In this document: in pieces, positions 1 to 8,297 of the stretch
How the letters are laid out: every line of letters begins with the position of its first letter
Position numbering within the stretch: the first letter of the stretch is position 1
Source of the DNA: Stenotrophomonas maltophilia
GTDB lineage: Bacteria > Pseudomonadota > Gammaproteobacteria > Xanthomonadales > Xanthomonadaceae
Length of the DNA stretch: 64,000 bases
Reading direction: 5' to 3'
Assembly: GCF_004684085.1 (NCBI RefSeq)
Contig: NZ_SRHZ01000051.1
Coordinates: 62,001-126,000 of the forward strand
The notes under the pieces: model-generated
What the model was told of the DNA's origin: nothing
Database searches by the model: none
Seen by the model: only the letters and a program-made list of their open reading frames with translations
Translations under genes and position numbers: made by a program

Positions 1-203
1 TCGCCTGGAATTAGGGCCCATGGCGGCGCTCCTGGAGGGCCCAAGCAGCTGCTTGCGACGACGCCACCGCGGCGCCGATAGTCGTGCACTTGTCCTGTCT
101 GAAAGTCTTTAAGGCGCAGGCCGCCGCGATAGGCGGCCGCTGCGACGGCGGACTGGCCTCGCGCACGGCTGAAGGTTTTGACGCTGGTGTGGTAGATAGC
201 CAT
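1..203 (-). CDS. MobA/MobL-family relaxase, N-terminal fragment (runs off window)
   Basis: Only the first 67 codons are visible; the gene reads leftwards out of the window. The protein begins MAIYHTSVKTFSRARGQSA and continues with AAAAYRGG and a VHDYRRRGGVV segment. This is the characteristic start of MobA/MobL (MobQ-type) relaxases, which nick plasmid or island DNA at oriT and lead the strand into the recipient. The catalytic tyrosine and histidine motifs cannot all be checked because the gene is cut. A likely ribosome site (GGAG) lies upstream of the ATG at 203. The oriT-like site at 302-331 and the TraD-like gene on the other side support the call. Confidence 0.85.
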   Translation of the reverse strand, partial: MAIYHTSVKTFSRARGQSAVAAAAYRGGLRLKDFQTGQVHDYRRRGGVVASSCLGPPGAPPWALIPG

Positions 204-301
204 TGAGATCTCCGTGATTGGTCGGAGTCTTTATGCTTTTGTTTTTTCTCTTCGCAAGCGGGAATCCGCTTGGGGTCCAAGGGGCGAAGCCCTTTGCGCA
301 C

Positions 302-331
302 GTGTAACGGAGTTACACCTAAGTGCGCTCT
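302..331. other. oriT: Putative oriT (MobQ/RSF1010-like nic region)
   Basis: A perfect 7-bp inverted repeat with 3-bp spacer, GTGTAACGGAGTTACAC (302-318), is followed by TAAGTGCGCTCT (320-331). The RSF1010/R1162 oriT has the same layout: a short inverted repeat, then TAAGTGCGCCCT containing the nick site. The site lies between the divergent relaxase gene and the mobilization accessory gene, where MobQ oriTs are found. The match is seen directly; function as oriT is inferred. Confidence 0.75.
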
Positions 332-464
332 TGCATTGTTCTTTTAAGCATGTTTTTTTGAGCCCTCATTGAGCGTTGCATGTTCGTACATTTTCGGATG
401 CGAGCGATCTTGACGGCACCAACTTCTTTGGTTGACTGGTTTCAACCTCATGAAGGAATTCACC

Positions 465-776
465 ATGACCGCCACCAATCACTACCATGAGCGCATCCAG
501 AGGGCCACCGAGCGGCTCGCCCAGCTTCAGGCGCGCGAGCTGTTGGCATCACAACGTCAAGCGAGCAAAGCCAGGCAAGCCCAGCGTCAGGAAGAAGCGC
601 GCCGCCGACGGCGTGTCGCAGCGCTGGTTTACTTGGCTGCAGCGGAAACACTGGATGACGCAGAACTGTTGGGCGCGCTTTTGATCCACCAGCAGAGCCG
701 CAGCGATGATGAGATCCGAAAGGATGCTCGCGTCGTCGGCAAGGCGAAGCTGCAGGACTCCGTTGCTCCACCTTGA
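465..776 (+). CDS. TraD-like mobilization accessory protein
   Basis: The 103-residue basic protein is rich in Arg, Gln and Ala. It begins with a helical HERIQRATERLAQLQARELL segment, then an Arg-rich stretch, then a LAAAETLDDAELLGALL segment. The pattern fits the small conjugal transfer protein TraD family encoded opposite MobA/MobL relaxases, where they are thought to help assemble the relaxosome. The ATG at 465 is preferred over the upstream in-frame ATG at 450 because AAGGA sits 8 nt before it. The family call rests on pattern and context. Confidence 0.65.
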   Translation: MTATNHYHERIQRATERLAQLQARELLASQRQASKARQAQRQEEARRRRRVAALVYLAAAETLDDAELLGALLIHQQSRSDDEIRKDARVVGKAKLQDSVAPP

Positions 777-831
777 AGCGTTCGATCTGATCCAGGTGCT
801 GGCCGCCCACGATGGACGGCCAGCCTGATGG

Positions 832-972
832 TTATTTCTTCTTGCCCTTGTCCGGGGCCTGACTGAGAGCCGAGCCAGCGGCGGTTTTGGAGTTCTTGCC
901 TGTGCTGCCGCTCTTCAAGACCTTGCTGGCTGCGGTCGCTGCCTTCGGACTGGTTTTCTCGTTATTGGCCAT
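832..972 (-). CDS. 46-residue Lys/Ser/Ala-rich small protein
   Basis: This short minus-strand reading frame begins MANNEKTSPKAATAASKVLK and ends in GKKK. It is preceded by GAGAGG about 5 nt from the ATG. The composition (Ala, Ser, Lys, Thr; no hydrophobic core) is that of a small, probably unstructured basic protein. Similar tiny proteins occur on mobile elements of proteobacteria. No function is assigned. It converges on the TraD-like gene and ends 55 bp beyond it. Confidence 0.6.
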   Translation of the reverse strand: MANNEKTSPKAATAASKVLKSGSTGKNSKTAAGSALSQAPDKGKKK

Positions 973-1214
973 ATTCCTCTCTCCAGGTCAGTCACCGGCT
1001 GGTGACAGCCATAAGCTGCGCTCGAACTCGCAGCGAAGCAAGCGGCCCAAACGACCTCCCACCAACGGCGGCACACTGCCTTTCCCCACTCGCCTATCGA
1101 ACCACCGCTGCCTCACCCGCGCCTCGGCGCGTATTCAGTTCCCCGTCCCACGATGTGCGCTTGTCAAATATCCACCCCCGGTGCAGAGTTACGCGATCCA
1201 CAGGGGGATGGGCA

Positions 1215-1517
1215 ATGGAACGCTCGGAGTTTGTTATTGATCGCAGTTTGTATAGCGACGAGGTGGTCACCAGGGCCGCCCACCGCCATACCGAAAGCTG
1301 TGCCGTAGAGATTTTTGTCCGAGGCAATGACTTCGTGGTTGCTCTGCAGCCGCGGCAAAGTCCGGTGTCGGCGGAAGAACTGCATGCACAATTCTTCAAC
1401 GACCTTCTGGACGAGCGCCTGCGCGCCCTGGTGCGTGTTGAGACTCAAGGCCTTCAGCAAGAGCTGGTTCGCGCCGCACTGACCCAAGCGATGCCGTCCG
1501 GCGCGGTGGTGCCGTGA
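1215..1517 (+). CDS. hxsD: His-Xaa-Ser system protein HxsD
   Basis: The 100-residue protein is the first gene of a four-gene HXS cluster. It starts MERSEFVIDRSLYSDEVVTR and continues with an AHRHTESCAVEIF segment and QRQSPVS-like text, fitting the small HxsD family, whose role is unknown. HxsD always accompanies the maturases HxsB and HxsC. The ATG at 1215 was chosen for family length and the GGGGG tract just upstream; an in-frame upstream extension to 1002 lacks family-like sequence. Its TGA overlaps the GTG start of hxsB by four bases (GTGA), implying coupled translation. Confidence 0.75.
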   Translation: MERSEFVIDRSLYSDEVVTRAAHRHTESCAVEIFVRGNDFVVALQPRQSPVSAEELHAQFFNDLLDERLRALVRVETQGLQQELVRAALTQAMPSGAVVP

Positions 1518-3007
1518 GATTCAGGCCAAGGGAGGCTTTCAGCCCTTCACCAGGCTATCAACTGCTGCCGATGCGTTTCAGGCGGCTGCCTTGGGACCCC
1601 GAGAAGGCGTTCGTCTCCTCAATGGCGGGCGATTGGCTGCTCATGGGTATGGAAGACCTGCAGCGCTTCGTTTCCCACGAACTTCCGGCCCACTCGCCGT
1701 TGCTCGCCGACTTGCAGGCCCGGCACCTTGCCGTTGCGGAGACGAGCCGAAGCTCACTCGCCCCGCTGCTCAGCCAATACCGAAGCCGAAAGTCCTACTT
1801 GGTGGGCGGGCCTGCCCTGCACATCTTTGTCGTGTCCCTACGCTGCCACCACACCTGCAGTTATTGCCAGGTGTCCCGCCAGCAGACGACCGCCACCGAG
1901 TTCGATATGGCGGGAACCCATGCTCGCCAGGCGGTCGAAAGACTGTTCGAGTGGCCAAGCCAAGAACTGACGATTGAGTTCCAAGGGGGCGAGCCTCTAC
2001 TCAACTTTGAGCAGGTAAAGGCCATTACGACGCTCATAGTTGAGCGCAATCGGTTTGAGAACCGGAGCCTGCGTTTCGTTCTGGCGTCCACGCTCCACGA
2101 CTTGACCGAAGCCCAGCTGGATTTCTTAGAGGAGCACCGATTCAAGCTCTCTACGTCATTGGATGGCCCGGAGTGGCTCCACAACGCCAACAGGCCCAGA
2201 CCAGGCCGCGACAGCTACGCGAGGACCATCCAAGGGATCGATCTGGGTCGGCGTCGGCTGGGCGAGGACGCGGTGTCGGCCCTGACGACCCTGACCAAGC
2301 GAAGCTTGGAGGTTCCCGAAGCCATCATCGATGAGTATCGGAAGCTCGGCCTGCACTCCATCTCGCTCAGGCCTCTGAGCCCCTATGGCTTTGCGACTAA
2401 AAGTGCCCCGAGAACCGGCTACACAACCGAGGACTATTTGGTCTTCTATAAGCGGGCATTCGAGCACCTGATGGCAGTCAACCGAGGGGGCTACCCCATG
2501 GACGAGACCTATGCCTCGCTGCTTCTCTCACAATTGCTCTCTCCGTTCGGCCATGGCTACGTGGACCTGAGGTCGCCGTCGGGCGCCGGCCTGGGTGCCA
2601 TCATCTACGACTACGACGGCCGCGTTTATCCGTCGGACGAGGCCCGGATGCTTGCGGCCATGGGCGATCGCTCGTTCTGCCTTGGCGACGTATCCCAACC
2701 CGTCAGCACCTGGCTGTCCTCTCCAGCAATGACGACCCTGCTCGATGCCAGCGTCGCCGAGGCACTGCCAACGTGCTCCGACTGTGCTTACGTCCCCCTA
2801 TGCGGCGCCGATCCGATCGAGCATTACGCCCGTCAAGGCGATCCGATGGGTCACCGACCCAGCAGCGATTTCTGCAAGAGGAACATGGGTCTGCTCGACT
2901 TCCTTCTGGAGCGTTACGAGAAGGCAGATCGGGAAACGAAACGACTGATGGAAAGCTGGGCAATTCCCAAGACCGAGCCAGAGGAGGCGCAGGATGCTGC
3001 CGCTTGA
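1514..3007 (+). CDS. hxsB: Radical SAM maturase HxsB of the His-Xaa-Ser system
   Basis: The 497-residue protein has the radical SAM motif CHHTCSYC (Cys111, Cys115, Cys118) that would hold the SAM-bound 4Fe-4S cluster. A C-terminal SPASM-like cluster region follows (Cys421, Cys424, Cys430 and a further Cys near 454). The N-terminus carries a LLPMRFRRLP segment typical of HxsB rather than of other peptide maturases. Proteins of this type install radical-based modifications on peptide substrates; the expected substrate is HxsA, encoded two genes downstream. The start is GTG at 1514, overlapping hxsD. The last 14 nt overlap hxsC. The chemistry carried out by HxsB is not known. Confidence 0.85.
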   Translation: MRFRPREAFSPSPGYQLLPMRFRRLPWDPEKAFVSSMAGDWLLMGMEDLQRFVSHELPAHSPLLADLQARHLAVAETSRSSLAPLLSQYRSRKSYLVGGPALHIFVVSLRCHHTCSYCQVSRQQTTATEFDMAGTHARQAVERLFEWPSQELTIEFQGGEPLLNFEQVKAITTLIVERNRFENRSLRFVLASTLHDLTEAQLDFLEEHRFKLSTSLDGPEWLHNANRPRPGRDSYARTIQGIDLGRRRLGEDAVSALTTLTKRSLEVPEAIIDEYRKLGLHSISLRPLSPYGFATKSAPRTGYTTEDYLVFYKRAFEHLMAVNRGGYPMDETYASLLLSQLLSPFGHGYVDLRSPSGAGLGAIIYDYDGRVYPSDEARMLAAMGDRSFCLGDVSQPVSTWLSSPAMTTLLDASVAEALPTCSDCAYVPLCGADPIEHYARQGDPMGHRPSSDFCKRNMGLLDFLLERYEKADRETKRLMESWAIPKTEPEEAQDAAA

Positions 3008-4163
3008 TACGAAAGCGCGGGTTCCAGTCACTCCCGGGTCCCCGCTACTGAAGGTTGTGGACTTAAGCGATTTTTCAACTTCAGGTCTGCCGGTCTCAAG
3101 GATGGCACTCGATCTGCGGGCGACATCTGAGTTGGCGATCGCCACGGAGCTGCTTGACCTCCCTTGGGGTGCCCTGCTCCCGCCGGATGGCCACAAGTGG
3201 CCGGCCACGGTTCCCTGGGTGAGTCTCGAGGGCGACTCGCGCATTACCAAAAGTGGTGACGTCATAGAGCTGGACCCGATTCGGCAACGGGTCGCTGTCC
3301 GATATCGCCGCGGCGACAATGGCAACGTCCTCTTTGCCACCGAGCGGTGCAACAGCTACTGCCTGATGTGCTCGCAGCCGCCCCGAGACGTGGAGGACGG
3401 CTGGCGAGTCAGGCAATTGCTTGACCTTATTGAGCTGGTGGACCCTGACGAACCGTCGCTGGCCATCAGCGGGGGCGAGCCCACCCTCCTTGGAGATGGC
3501 TTGGTGGACGTCGTTAAGCGGTGCTCCGAGACCCTGCCGGATACCCACGTCCACATCCTCTCAAACGGGCGCCTTCGCGACCCTTCGCTCCACGCCAAGT
3601 TCGATGGGCTGCATCCAAACCTCAGCTGGGGGATCCCGCTGTACGGTGACCACTACGGACTGCACGATTACGTGGTCCAAAGCGAGGGGGCGTTTGCAGA
3701 GACGTTGAGGGGCCTCTACGCCCTCCAAGCCGCCCGGCAACGCGTGGAGATACGCGTGGTGCTGGTTCGGCCTACGTTTGAGCGTCTGGCCCAGCTGGCT
3801 CGCTTCATTTGGCGGAACCTGCCTTTCGTGGAGCACGTGGCCCTCATGGGGATTGAGCCAGTGGGGTTCGCGAAAGCACACCAGCGCGATCTATGGGCCG
3901 ACCCTGCGGACTACTCCGAAATACTGAGGGACGCCGTCGACATCCTGGACATGGCCGGCATTCCGGTGTCCCTCTACAACCTGCCCCTCTGCACCATCGA
4001 ACGAAGCCTCTGGGGCCACGCCGCGAAGAGCATTTCGACCTGGAAGAACGACTACCTGCCCGCCTGCATCACTTGCAGCGTGAAAGATCGCTGCGGCGGG
4101 TTCTTCTCTTGGGTCACGCCGGCTTGGACCAGCCGCGCTGTAGCCCCCATCTTGGATGCCTGA
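2994..4163 (+). CDS. hxsC: Radical SAM maturase HxsC of the His-Xaa-Ser system
   Basis: This is the second radical SAM protein of the cluster, 389 residues. The cluster-binding motif CNSYCLMC (Cys119, Cys123, Cys126) sits after a roughly 115-residue N-terminal domain, followed by a glycine-rich AISGGEPTLLG SAM-binding stretch. A short terminal CITCSVKDRCGGFF region (Cys358, Cys361, Cys367) could bind another cluster. Paired HxsB and HxsC define the HXS system. The gene overlaps hxsB by 14 nt and ends 3 nt before hxsA, so all four genes are almost certainly one transcript. Function as a peptide maturase is inferred from the family. Confidence 0.85.
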   Translation: MLPLDTKARVPVTPGSPLLKVVDLSDFSTSGLPVSRMALDLRATSELAIATELLDLPWGALLPPDGHKWPATVPWVSLEGDSRITKSGDVIELDPIRQRVAVRYRRGDNGNVLFATERCNSYCLMCSQPPRDVEDGWRVRQLLDLIELVDPDEPSLAISGGEPTLLGDGLVDVVKRCSETLPDTHVHILSNGRLRDPSLHAKFDGLHPNLSWGIPLYGDHYGLHDYVVQSEGAFAETLRGLYALQAARQRVEIRVVLVRPTFERLAQLARFIWRNLPFVEHVALMGIEPVGFAKAHQRDLWADPADYSEILRDAVDILDMAGIPVSLYNLPLCTIERSLWGHAAKSISTWKNDYLPACITCSVKDRCGGFFSWVTPAWTSRAVAPILDA

Positions 4164-4166
4164 CCG

Positions 4167-4829
4167 ATGTCGAACGCATTAATGATCGTAGGAGCCACCA
4201 CCCTCGGCGCGCTTGCAACGGAGCCGCCCAAAGGCACGTCAGACCTGTCCACTTTGGCGCACATGGACAGCAAGTATGCGACCGTGCTCAGCACCTCGCT
4301 CAACGCGGGCCGGCACAACCTGTATGCCGGTCATCGCAGCCACAGTTCGCATCGATCCCATAGCTCCCATCGGTCGCATTCCTCAGGCTCTGGAAGCTCG
4401 TATAGGTCTTACACGCCGCCGGCGACCTATACCCCACCACCACCCAGCTACACTCCGCCGCCCTCGACTTACACAGCTCCAGCGCCTCGGACTCAGTCGG
4501 GCGCGTCGTCGAGTGGCTCCCCGGTTACGCACCAACGCCTGCAGTCGACACCGTCCGCGACCAGCGACGGCATGCACAAGGCGCAGACGCTTCAGCCGAG
4601 CACCCTGGCCGCGCCCGACAGCGAGCGACGAGATGCAGATCAGCTGAAACTGCTCATCATGAGAGTCCAAGCCGCGCTGTATTCGAAGGGCTACGACCCT
4701 GGTGCGATTGATGGAACCCTATCGGCCCAGACCCAGTCCGCGCTTCGCATGTTCCAGCTGACCTACGGCATCAAGGTCACGGGGACCATGACCACGCCAA
4801 CTCTCGATGCCTTGGGCGTGAGGCTCTAG
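4167..4829 (+). CDS. hxsA: His-Xaa-Ser repeat protein HxsA with peptidoglycan-binding domain
   Basis: This is the putative substrate of the system, 220 residues. A weakly hydrophobic N-terminus (ALMIVGATTLGALA) is followed at residues 56-73 by six tandem His-Xaa-Ser triplets (HRS and HSS alternating). A Pro/Thr/Tyr-rich linker comes next (YTPPATYTPPPPSY). The C-terminus (about 158-220) matches a PG_binding_1 fold, with VQAALYSKGYDPGAIDG and LRMFQLTYGIKVTG segments. The layout suggests a modified peptide displayed at the cell wall. The start codon lies 3 nt after the hxsC stop. Whether the short hydrophobic N-terminus exports the protein is uncertain. Confidence 0.85.
   Translation: MSNALMIVGATTLGALATEPPKGTSDLSTLAHMDSKYATVLSTSLNAGRHNLYAGHRSHSSHRSHSSHRSHSSGSGSSYRSYTPPATYTPPPPSYTPPPSTYTAPAPRTQSGASSSGSPVTHQRLQSTPSATSDGMHKAQTLQPSTLAAPDSERRDADQLKLLIMRVQAALYSKGYDPGAIDGTLSAQTQSALRMFQLTYGIKVTGTMTTPTLDALGVRL
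4332..4385 (+). repeat. Six tandem His-Xaa-Ser codon triplets in hxsA
   Basis: This 54-bp stretch encodes HRSHSSHRSHSSHRSHSS. The two alternating triplets give a 6-residue period, but serine codons vary (AGC, TCG, TCC, AGT), so the repeat is kept at protein level more than at DNA level. Confidence 0.9.
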
Positions 4830-5379
4830 CTGTCGCTACAAGATGGGCTGCTGCAGAGGGGGAAGCTCCGTCCGGGGACCACGAGGTAACCCGGCGGCAG
4901 TGTGAGGGCACCTTGATTTGTCCCGACTGGCCGCCAGCGGCTTAGAGACAGCCAGCCGGGCTTCGGGTGGCAGGCCTTTTGGTATCGCGGGCCTCCGAAC
5001 CACCCATATTCCGAACCAAGCCGGCTCCCTACGTAGCCGCCCCTTCCTCAGCGCTCTGCGGAGGCAGACGACATTACGGGCCGCACTAGGGACAACCCCC
5101 TCAGCCCGTCAAGAGGCCTTGAAGTCTCAAACGCTGCCCGGGCGGTCTAGATTGAACAAGAACAGAAAAAACGCCGGGCTCAACTTGCTGCCCGACGTTT
5201 GTTATCAATCTGTGAATTTTTAATGCGCAGAAACTACTTAGCACTAACGAGTTTACGAAAATCGCGTCAAACTCGAACAAATCCAGAAAGTTAATTTTTG
5301 ATGATGTCTCTCATGTCCTGTCCTCCTAGTACGGGTCAATACTCCGGCAGCTCCCAACATCTGTCAAGTACCCAGGAGA
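4830..5379. other. Gene-free interval after the HXS operon
   Basis: No convincing coding frame was seen between the hxsA stop and the minus-strand gene ending at 5380. Base composition changes from GC-rich to AT-rich near 5150. The only structure found is the hairpin at 5165-5200. Confidence 0.5.
5165..5200 (-). terminator. Rho-independent terminator for the minus-strand membrane gene
   Basis: Read on the minus strand, AAACGTCGGGC and GCCCGGCGTTT pair around a 10-base loop (one G-U pair) and are followed by TTTTTTCTGTT. It lies 180 bp beyond the stop of the gene at 5380-6510. On the plus strand the stem has a C-A mismatch and a weaker T run, so it serves mainly the minus strand. Confidence 0.65.
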
Positions 5380-6510
5380 TCAAGCAGAGGCCGGGGGCAC
5401 TGCCTGCTCGATCTCATCCGCTTCGACTCGCGAGTCTTCACCGGAAAGGGCCTCATTTCCTGACGTCAAGTCGGCCTGCGACGCCTCCACCGCCGCCTCA
5501 GTTGAGAGGCGAGGCACCATCACCTTCGGCATCCAGTCAATAAGAAACCCCTGACCAGGAAATAATGCGCCATCGAGCTCCCACAAATGAACACCGCTGC
5601 TTTTGTCAGGCATTCGATCAATTTCGGGCCGCGGGTGGAGAGACATCGCTCTGATCGAAAAGTGCCCAGTTTTATCTATAACCTGAACCGACATTCTCTC
5701 AGTTGGCATCAAAGTGCAAATCGCCTCTTTACCCACCATTGGACTAAGCCGGACATACTCGAGCATACACTCAACCGGAAGTTCCGGTGGAATTGGGCGA
5801 TCCATCTTAACCTCCCACCAGTCATGCATTTCCGTTTTAGCCAATGGTATGGGCACTAGCGCCTGCGCAGAAAGGCTTTCCGTCCCGATGCTCAGAGACA
5901 AAACCTTATAATGCCCACTCATTGCCTTTATAACATCAAAACCAACACGCAAGGCGTAGTTGGAAGTGGCCGCACCAATGTTAACCACCTTATACCTATG
6001 CCGAAGTCTAATCTTCGCATACATTTTATCAAATGGCTCAATAATGAGCAGGTACTCACTATCTACACGAAGAAAATTTGACCGCAACAACTGCTCTTCA
6101 ATCTCCTTAAACAACTTGTTCGGAATATTCCTCTCGTAGACAGTTTGAAATATCTGCTGATTTATGGCCTTTATCTGCGCCTCGCGCTGACTTGAGTGCG
6201 CCAAATCAATGGCGTGAATTAGCTCATCTTTTTCCTGCTGGTGGCGCTTTCTGTTAAACGCCTCAATTGAAAAATTAATGATAACCGCCACCATTGCAGC
6301 CAAGCCGACCTCTTTAAAGAAAACCCCAACAATCTTTAAAAGACCCGGCGACACACTGAGAAAACTGCCAATACTCAGCGGCGACGATATACTCGAAAGC
6401 ACCGCATAGAAACCCAAAAATACTGCACCAAGCACCGCAATTATCGCGTTTGTGACCTTTGGATTTTTGATCGCAAGATCCAGCAGGCTCTGCTTTTTCG
6501 CCTCCATCAT
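5380..6510 (-). CDS. Two-helix membrane protein of unknown function
   Basis: The protein has about 376 residues. Two hydrophobic segments lie near the N-terminus (AIIAVLGAVFLGFYAVL and EVGLAAMVAVIINFSI). They are followed by a charged, possibly coiled-coil region (NRKRHQQEKDELIHAIDLAH) and a large soluble domain with no recognised motif. The tail is acidic (EDSRVEADEIEQ). The start at 6510 is preferred because AAGGAAGG lies 6-7 nt upstream; a GTG at 6567 is possible. The gene is visibly more AT-rich than its neighbours, which suggests recent acquisition with the island. It is divergent from the RES-domain gene. No function assigned. Confidence 0.65.
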   Translation of the reverse strand: MMEAKKQSLLDLAIKNPKVTNAIIAVLGAVFLGFYAVLSSISSPLSIGSFLSVSPGLLKIVGVFFKEVGLAAMVAVIINFSIEAFNRKRHQQEKDELIHAIDLAHSSQREAQIKAINQQIFQTVYERNIPNKLFKEIEEQLLRSNFLRVDSEYLLIIEPFDKMYAKIRLRHRYKVVNIGAATSNYALRVGFDVIKAMSGHYKVLSLSIGTESLSAQALVPIPLAKTEMHDWWEVKMDRPIPPELPVECMLEYVRLSPMVGKEAICTLMPTERMSVQVIDKTGHFSIRAMSLHPRPEIDRMPDKSSGVHLWELDGALFPGQGFLIDWMPKVMVPRLSTEAAVEASQADLTSGNEALSGEDSRVEADEIEQAVPPASA

Positions 6511-6666
6511 CCCCATCCCTTCCTTGTTATTCAACTCAAAAGACACCCCACCACGGAGGTCGGACACGCGCAGGTTGCGAGATCACCGCCACTCCCCGTA
6601 TCGGCCAAACGCCTGAAATCTAGAGCCAGTTTCATGCCAGCCTTCCAACTATGGCAAGCTTAAGCA

Positions 6667-8109
6667 ATGAACGCCACCACCCCCTCCAACATCGGCGACC
6701 GACCGGTCTGCGCCGATTGCATTGGCGAATCTTACCTTTCAATTGACATCGACCGGACGGGGACACCGGGGGAATGCCACTACTGTGGCGCCGAGGGTCA
6801 GACGGTGACCATCGAGATGATCGCCAACCAGGTCGAGCGTGCGATGAAGGAGCACTTCGAGCGCACACCGCGGGATCCTGAAGGTTACGAATACTACATC
6901 CAGCGGGAGACTGGAGATTGGGACCGATCCGGCGAGCCGGTCGAAGATGTGATCGCGCAACTCCTTGACGCTGACGTGGCTATCGCAGAGGACGTCCGCG
7001 AGACGTTGGACGACTGGACCTCGGACCTTGATGGAATCGCCGCAGGCGAAGAGCAGCCCTTTGATTCTGAGGCGCACTACCAAGAGACCACCTCGGTCGA
7101 CCACTCGACGATAAGCGCTGAGTACATTAGGTTTGAATCAGCGATCGTGGATCAAGCGCGCTTCTTTTCACCTGAGTCCCGGCGATTCCTTGCCTCGCTG
7201 TTCGAAGGGCTTGCCGACTTGAAAGCCCACAACGGACGCCCCGTACTGGTCGATGCCGGCCCTGGAAAAACCACCAGCAGCTTCTTCAGGGCGCGAGTGT
7301 TCCAGGACGACGAACGCCTCAAGGGGGCTCTGCTCGCGCCGGCATCTGAGCTATCCCCTCCTCCCAGACGCACCGGCCGGGCAGGCCGACTCAATGCAGC
7401 GGGAGTATCCATCTTCTATGGCGCCGACACTGAAGAGGTCGCGATAGCCGAAGTGAGGCCGCCCGTTGGCAGTCGGGTGGCGATGGCGCAGTTTGAGCTG
7501 CTGCGCCCAGTCCGCCTGCTGGACATTGATGCCCTCAAGTCTCTCCTGGTCGAAGGCAGCTACTTCGATCCTGCTCATGCGGCCCGCCTGCAGCATGCTG
7601 CTTTTCTGAGAAGCTTCAGTTGGCGATTCACCCAACCAGTTATGCCAGACCACGAGGCCTATGAGTACATCCCCACCCAGGCAGTGGCGGACTTCTTGGC
7701 CAATGAGGTGGAACCAAGGCTCGATGGCATCCTTTACTCATCCCCGCAGTCTGCTTCTGACGCAAGAAACGTAGCACTCTTCCATCGGTCGAGTCGCGTG
7801 GAACAACCTGCAGATCCGGAAGCCACTCGAAGGGACGTGTGGCTGGGTTACCACGATGACGAAGGCGATGTCGTTGACTACACGGTCATGGAGCAGATGC
7901 CGGCAGGGACTCCCTCCCCGCCGCCTCAACCGCCCCCTCTGGACGATGGCTTCGGATTCGACCCCCATCTCGATCCAGACTCTCGCCCGTTTACCCTTCG
8001 GATCAAACCGGACAGCCTCCGGGTGCTCCACGTCAATACAGTAATCGTGAGCTACGAGTCATTCCCGGTGCGGACATCCCGCGTGCATATTAGGCAAGAG
8101 GACTTTTAG
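6667..8109 (+). CDS. RES-domain protein with HEPN/RES N-terminal domain
   Basis: The 480-residue protein has a zinc-finger-like start (CADC near residue 15, CHYC near 38) and then an acidic helical region like the HEPN_RES_NTD1 domain. The RES domain follows, starting near FFRARVF and running through RLNAAGVSIFYGADTEEVAI and RLLDIDALKSL. Stand-alone RES proteins are NAD+-degrading toxins of RES-Xre toxin-antitoxin pairs; longer fused forms like this one are little studied. No Xre/MbcA-type antitoxin partner is seen next to it. A Pro-rich linker (PPPQPPPLDD) precedes an extra C-terminal domain of about 60 residues. Membership is clear from the RES core; activity is inferred. Confidence 0.75.
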   Translation: MNATTPSNIGDRPVCADCIGESYLSIDIDRTGTPGECHYCGAEGQTVTIEMIANQVERAMKEHFERTPRDPEGYEYYIQRETGDWDRSGEPVEDVIAQLLDADVAIAEDVRETLDDWTSDLDGIAAGEEQPFDSEAHYQETTSVDHSTISAEYIRFESAIVDQARFFSPESRRFLASLFEGLADLKAHNGRPVLVDAGPGKTTSSFFRARVFQDDERLKGALLAPASELSPPPRRTGRAGRLNAAGVSIFYGADTEEVAIAEVRPPVGSRVAMAQFELLRPVRLLDIDALKSLLVEGSYFDPAHAARLQHAAFLRSFSWRFTQPVMPDHEAYEYIPTQAVADFLANEVEPRLDGILYSSPQSASDARNVALFHRSSRVEQPADPEATRRDVWLGYHDDEGDVVDYTVMEQMPAGTPSPPPQPPPLDDGFGFDPHLDPDSRPFTLRIKPDSLRVLHVNTVIVSYESFPVRTSRVHIRQEDF

Positions 8110-8297
8110 TCTGAATCAAAACCAGGACGCGCCATAGCTTGAGCCACAGAGCACACGAAGTCAGCGTGTAGGCCGGCTCAGCTGCTGACTCAGCATCGGA
8201 TGGAGCTTTTCGACCTCGCCAAACGGCCACTTAGTGAGCCGTTGAGAACCAAGACAAGGCACTTGTCAGCGCAGCGACCAAGGAAGCCTACAAGCGT

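Noticed and set aside
1002..1214. Longer N-terminus for HxsD starting at 1002
   Set aside because: The extra 71 residues are low-complexity Arg/Ser/Pro text, and the ATG at 1215 gives the usual family length.
4332..4385. Short tandem DNA repeat considered as a CRISPR or minisatellite
   Set aside because: It is inside hxsA, lacks spacers and encodes the His-Xaa-Ser triplets.
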